Positions 4,828 through 7,653 of a stretch of DNA of 7,653 nt are shown here, piece by piece. The DNA comes from an uncultured Myxococcales bacterium (GTDB lineage Bacteria > Myxococcota_A > Polyangia > Polyangiales > Polyangiaceae). Made by a program: the position numbers and the translations under genes. The DNA is taken from contig CALKVG010000602.1 in assembly GCA_937998045.1 (NCBI GenBank), forward strand, positions 1-7,653, written 5' to 3'. Each line of letters starts with the position of its first letter. The stretch's first letter is position 1. The notes below the pieces were generated by a model. That model worked only from the letters and a program-made list of their open reading frames with translations. It was not told where the DNA came from and searched no databases.

Positions 4828-6327
4828 ATGACCCTCGACATTCAGCTTCGAACCGCGCAGCCCCAAGAACTCACCGGCGATCTTCTGGTCGTGGGAGTCA
4901 CTCAAGCTGGCGGGAGCGCACCGGCCTTGCCCCCGGCCCTCAAAGCTCTCGACCAGGCGCTCGGCGGGGCGCTGGCGAAGCTTGCCGCCAAGGAGGAGTT
5001 CACCGGCAAACGGGACCAATCCTTGTCTTTGGCCACCCTGGGGCGCATCGCAGCGGACAAGGTTCTCCTTCTCGGGCTGGGGGAGCGGCGCGCGTTCGGT
5101 GCCGCCGCCGTGCGGACCTTCGCCGCGAAGGCCGCCCGTGCGGCCAACGCCGACAAGGCAAAGGCGCTGGCTCTCGCCGTCCCCGCCGGGGTCGACGCGG
5201 ACCTGCGCGCGGTCGCGGAGGGCCTCGAGCTCGGGGCTTATCGCTTCACGAAATACCTCACTGGAGATCGCAAACCGAAGAGCGAGTTGAAGAGCGTCGT
5301 CATCGGCGTGCCAGGAAAGGCCAAGGCCGCAGCGAAGGCATCGCTCGCGCTCGGGCAGAAGGTGGCTACGGCGGTCAACCTTTCGCGGGACCTCAGCAAC
5401 GAGCCTCCGAACGCCATCTACCCGGAGTCCCTGGCTGCGGCCGCGGACAAGGTCGCGAAGGAGAACGCCGGCCTCAAGATCCAGGTCTTCGACTTCAAGG
5501 AAATTCGTCGCCGTGGCATGAAGCTCATCGACGCGGTAGGTCGCGGCAGCGAGCGAGAGCCGCGGCTCGTGCACATCACGTGGGCTCCCAGAGGCGCGAA
5601 GCGAAAGCTCGTCTTCGTGGGTAAGGGGATCACCTTCGACAGCGGAGGATTGAGCATCAAGCCGGCGGCGGGTATGGGCGAGATGAAGCACGACATGAGC
5701 GGAGCGGCGAACGTGATCGCGCTCATGGCCGCTGTCGCCGCCGTCAAGCCGAAGGTCGAAGTGCACGCCATCGCCGCCTGCGCGGAGAACATGCCCGACG
5801 GGAGCGCGTACCGCCCCGGTGACATCTGGGGATCACTCGACGGTAAGACGGTCGAGATCATCAACACGGACGCCGAGGGCCGGCTGGTCCTCGCAGACGC
5901 CCTCGCCTACGCGCGTACCCTGTCGCCGGATCTCATCGTCGACAACGCGACGCTCACGGGCGCGTGCCTCGTGGCGCTCGGGAGCACGTGCTCGGGCTGG
6001 TACGCGAACGACGACCGTGCGGCGCGGGATTTTGCCAAGGCGCTCGACGACTCCGGCGAGCTTATGTGGCGCATGCCGCTGCTCGAAGATTTGCGCGAAC
6101 AAATCAAGAGCGAGGTGGCCGACATCAAGCAAACCGGCGACCGCTATGGGGGCTCGATCACGGCGGCGCTCTTCTTGCGCGAGTTCGCGGGCGACGTCTC
6201 ATGGGTTCACTGCGACATCGCGGGTCCGGCCGCTATCGATCGCCCCACCGCGTGGATGCAGACCAAGGGAGCGACCGGGCACGGGATCCTCACGTTCCTC
6301 GCCCTGATCGAGCGCGCCCAGCGGTGA
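4828..6327 (+). CDS. pepA: Leucyl aminopeptidase (cytosol aminopeptidase, M17 family)
   Basis: This 499-residue enzyme has the usual length of bacterial PepA. It removes N-terminal residues, preferably Leu, from peptides, using two metal ions in a hexameric cytosolic protein, and serves peptide turnover. The variable N-terminal domain covers about 1-160 and the catalytic domain follows. By alignment in memory to the bovine enzyme, the metal ligands are Lys266, Asp271, Asp289, Asp348 and Glu350, and the catalytic residues are Lys278 and Arg352. All are present, in VGKGITFDSGG (264-274), MKHD (286-289) and the family signature NTDAEGRL (346-353). Some PepA proteins also bind DNA and regulate transcription; nothing here shows that. 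The ATG has GGAG seven bases upstream. ttcA starts 8 bases after the stop, so the two are probably co-transcribed. It appears intact. Confidence 0.97.
   Translation: MTLDIQLRTAQPQELTGDLLVVGVTQAGGSAPALPPALKALDQALGGALAKLAAKEEFTGKRDQSLSLATLGRIAADKVLLLGLGERRAFGAAAVRTFAAKAARAANADKAKALALAVPAGVDADLRAVAEGLELGAYRFTKYLTGDRKPKSELKSVVIGVPGKAKAAAKASLALGQKVATAVNLSRDLSNEPPNAIYPESLAAAADKVAKENAGLKIQVFDFKEIRRRGMKLIDAVGRGSEREPRLVHITWAPRGAKRKLVFVGKGITFDSGGLSIKPAAGMGEMKHDMSGAANVIALMAAVAAVKPKVEVHAIAACAENMPDGSAYRPGDIWGSLDGKTVEIINTDAEGRLVLADALAYARTLSPDLIVDNATLTGACLVALGSTCSGWYANDDRAARDFAKALDDSGELMWRMPLLEDLREQIKSEVADIKQTGDRYGGSITAALFLREFAGDVSWVHCDIAGPAAIDRPTAWMQTKGATGHGILTFLALIERAQR
6323..6327 (+). promoter_or_regulatory. 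ttcA ribosome binding site overlapping the pepA stop
   Basis: GGTGA complements the 16S rRNA 3' end (the GGTGA part of GGAGGTGA) and includes the pepA TGA. It lies 8 bases before GTG 6336. This favours the GTG over ATG 6348, which has only a weak GGTGG upstream, and suggests pepA-ttcA translational coupling. Confidence 0.4.
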
Positions 6328-6335
6328 CGTGCTAG

Positions 6336-7172
<837 letters not shown>

Positions 7173-7181
7173 CTCTCGGAC

Positions 7182-7653
7182 ATGCGCGCGCAGCCCTTGC
7201 TCGAGCGCTTGGCGAACATGAGCGCCGCAGCGCAGGCAAGCGTTCCGGCGGTGTACGCGTGGGGGGTCACGGTGCTTCCCGTGGCGTGGTCCCGCGGGGC
7301 GCCGCTGCTCGCAAAGGCGGCGGCGATGGCCGCCCTCGTGGCGGTCGTGGCGGGAGTTGCCGGAGAACGGCGCTGGGGAGGGCGGGCGCGGTTTCCGGCG
7401 TTGTGGGGCTTCGTAGTGGCGAGCGCCGTGGCGTGGTCGGCAGCACCGGGCGCCCTCGGCCCGATGCGCATCGACGCACCGCGCGGCGTGGCGGGTATGC
7501 TCGGGTGGGCCCTCTTCGCGTTCACGTCCGCTGCACCTGCGCTCGAGGCGCGTCGCGACGGCGACGAGCCCCTCGATCCGGCAGCGGGCCTCCCGCCGCG
7601 AAGGGTGCTCGCACGTGGCGATGCCCTCTACATCGCAGGCGGAGCGCTGATTG
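7182..7653 (+). CDS. Putative multi-pass membrane protein, 3' partial
   Basis: The frame is open from ATG 7182 to the window edge (157 codons) with no stop, so the gene continues to the right. Residues 1-18 are polar. Hydrophobic segments lie near 21-37, 41-60, 72-92 and 102-121, followed by an acidic, Pro-rich loop (EARRDGDEPLDPAAGLPP, about 121-138) and the start of another hydrophobic stretch near 148. An RR-rich loop between segments 2 and 3 suggests its side of the membrane is cytosolic. I recognise no family. It begins 9 bases after ttcA and is probably its operon partner. The ribosome binding site is poor: GAGGG ends 12 bases upstream, inside the small hairpin at the ttcA stop. A start at the in-frame ATG 7218 is possible but would remove only part of the polar leader. 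Confidence 0.7.
   Translation, partial: MRAQPLLERLANMSAAAQASVPAVYAWGVTVLPVAWSRGAPLLAKAAAMAALVAVVAGVAGERRWGGRARFPALWGFVVASAVAWSAAPGALGPMRIDAPRGVAGMLGWALFAFTSAAPALEARRDGDEPLDPAAGLPPRRVLARGDALYIAGGALI

Noticed and set aside
3842..4831. 329-codon plus-strand frame overlapping the PilZ-like gene
   Set aside because: It is Arg-rich, has no domain and lacks a ribosome binding site. The PilZ-like frame has AAGGAG and normal composition.

Overview
This is a GC-rich chromosomal window (roughly two-thirds G+C by eye, with a strong G/C bias at third codon positions) from a bacterium, most likely a myxobacterium or relative. The evidence for that is indirect: codon bias, a Pro/Gly-tailed membrane protein, a Cys-anchored lipoprotein, a degenerate cyclic-nucleotide-binding-like protein and a PilZ-like protein, all set among ordinary housekeeping enzymes. 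I see no rRNA, tRNA, CRISPR array, transposase, integrase or attachment site.

Layout. (1) Bases 1-1926, plus strand: the 3' part of a protein with two degenerate cyclic-nucleotide-binding-like folds, then a multi-pass membrane protein with a repetitive GYGPP tail. (2) Bases 1959-3635, minus strand: a PLP-dependent cysteine synthase/cystathionine beta-synthase-type enzyme, followed by an unrecognised lipoprotein. This pair converges on unit 1 at a strong GC hairpin (1945-1976). (3) Bases 3636-4142: a 507-base divergent intergenic region with several perfect short inverted repeats, the richest non-coding stretch here. (4) Bases 4143-7653, plus strand: a small PilZ-like protein, leucyl aminopeptidase (pepA), the tRNA 2-thiocytidine synthetase (ttcA), and the start of a membrane protein that runs off the right edge.

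The confident functional calls are pepA (all expected metal and catalytic residues present), ttcA (PP-loop and Fe-S cysteines present) and the fold-type II PLP enzyme. The other four proteins have structural descriptions only. pepA and ttcA are 8 bases apart and ttcA and the last gene 9 bases apart, so these three are probably co-transcribed. A link between the sulfur-amino-acid enzyme and TtcA, which consumes cysteine-derived sulfur, is possible, but they lie in divergent units and nothing in the sequence proves it.

I found no clearly new multi-gene system. The observations most worth checking are the structured 3636-4142 region with two mutually exclusive hairpins, the recurrence of stop codons inside hairpin loops, and the unusual substrate-loop sequence of the PLP enzyme.
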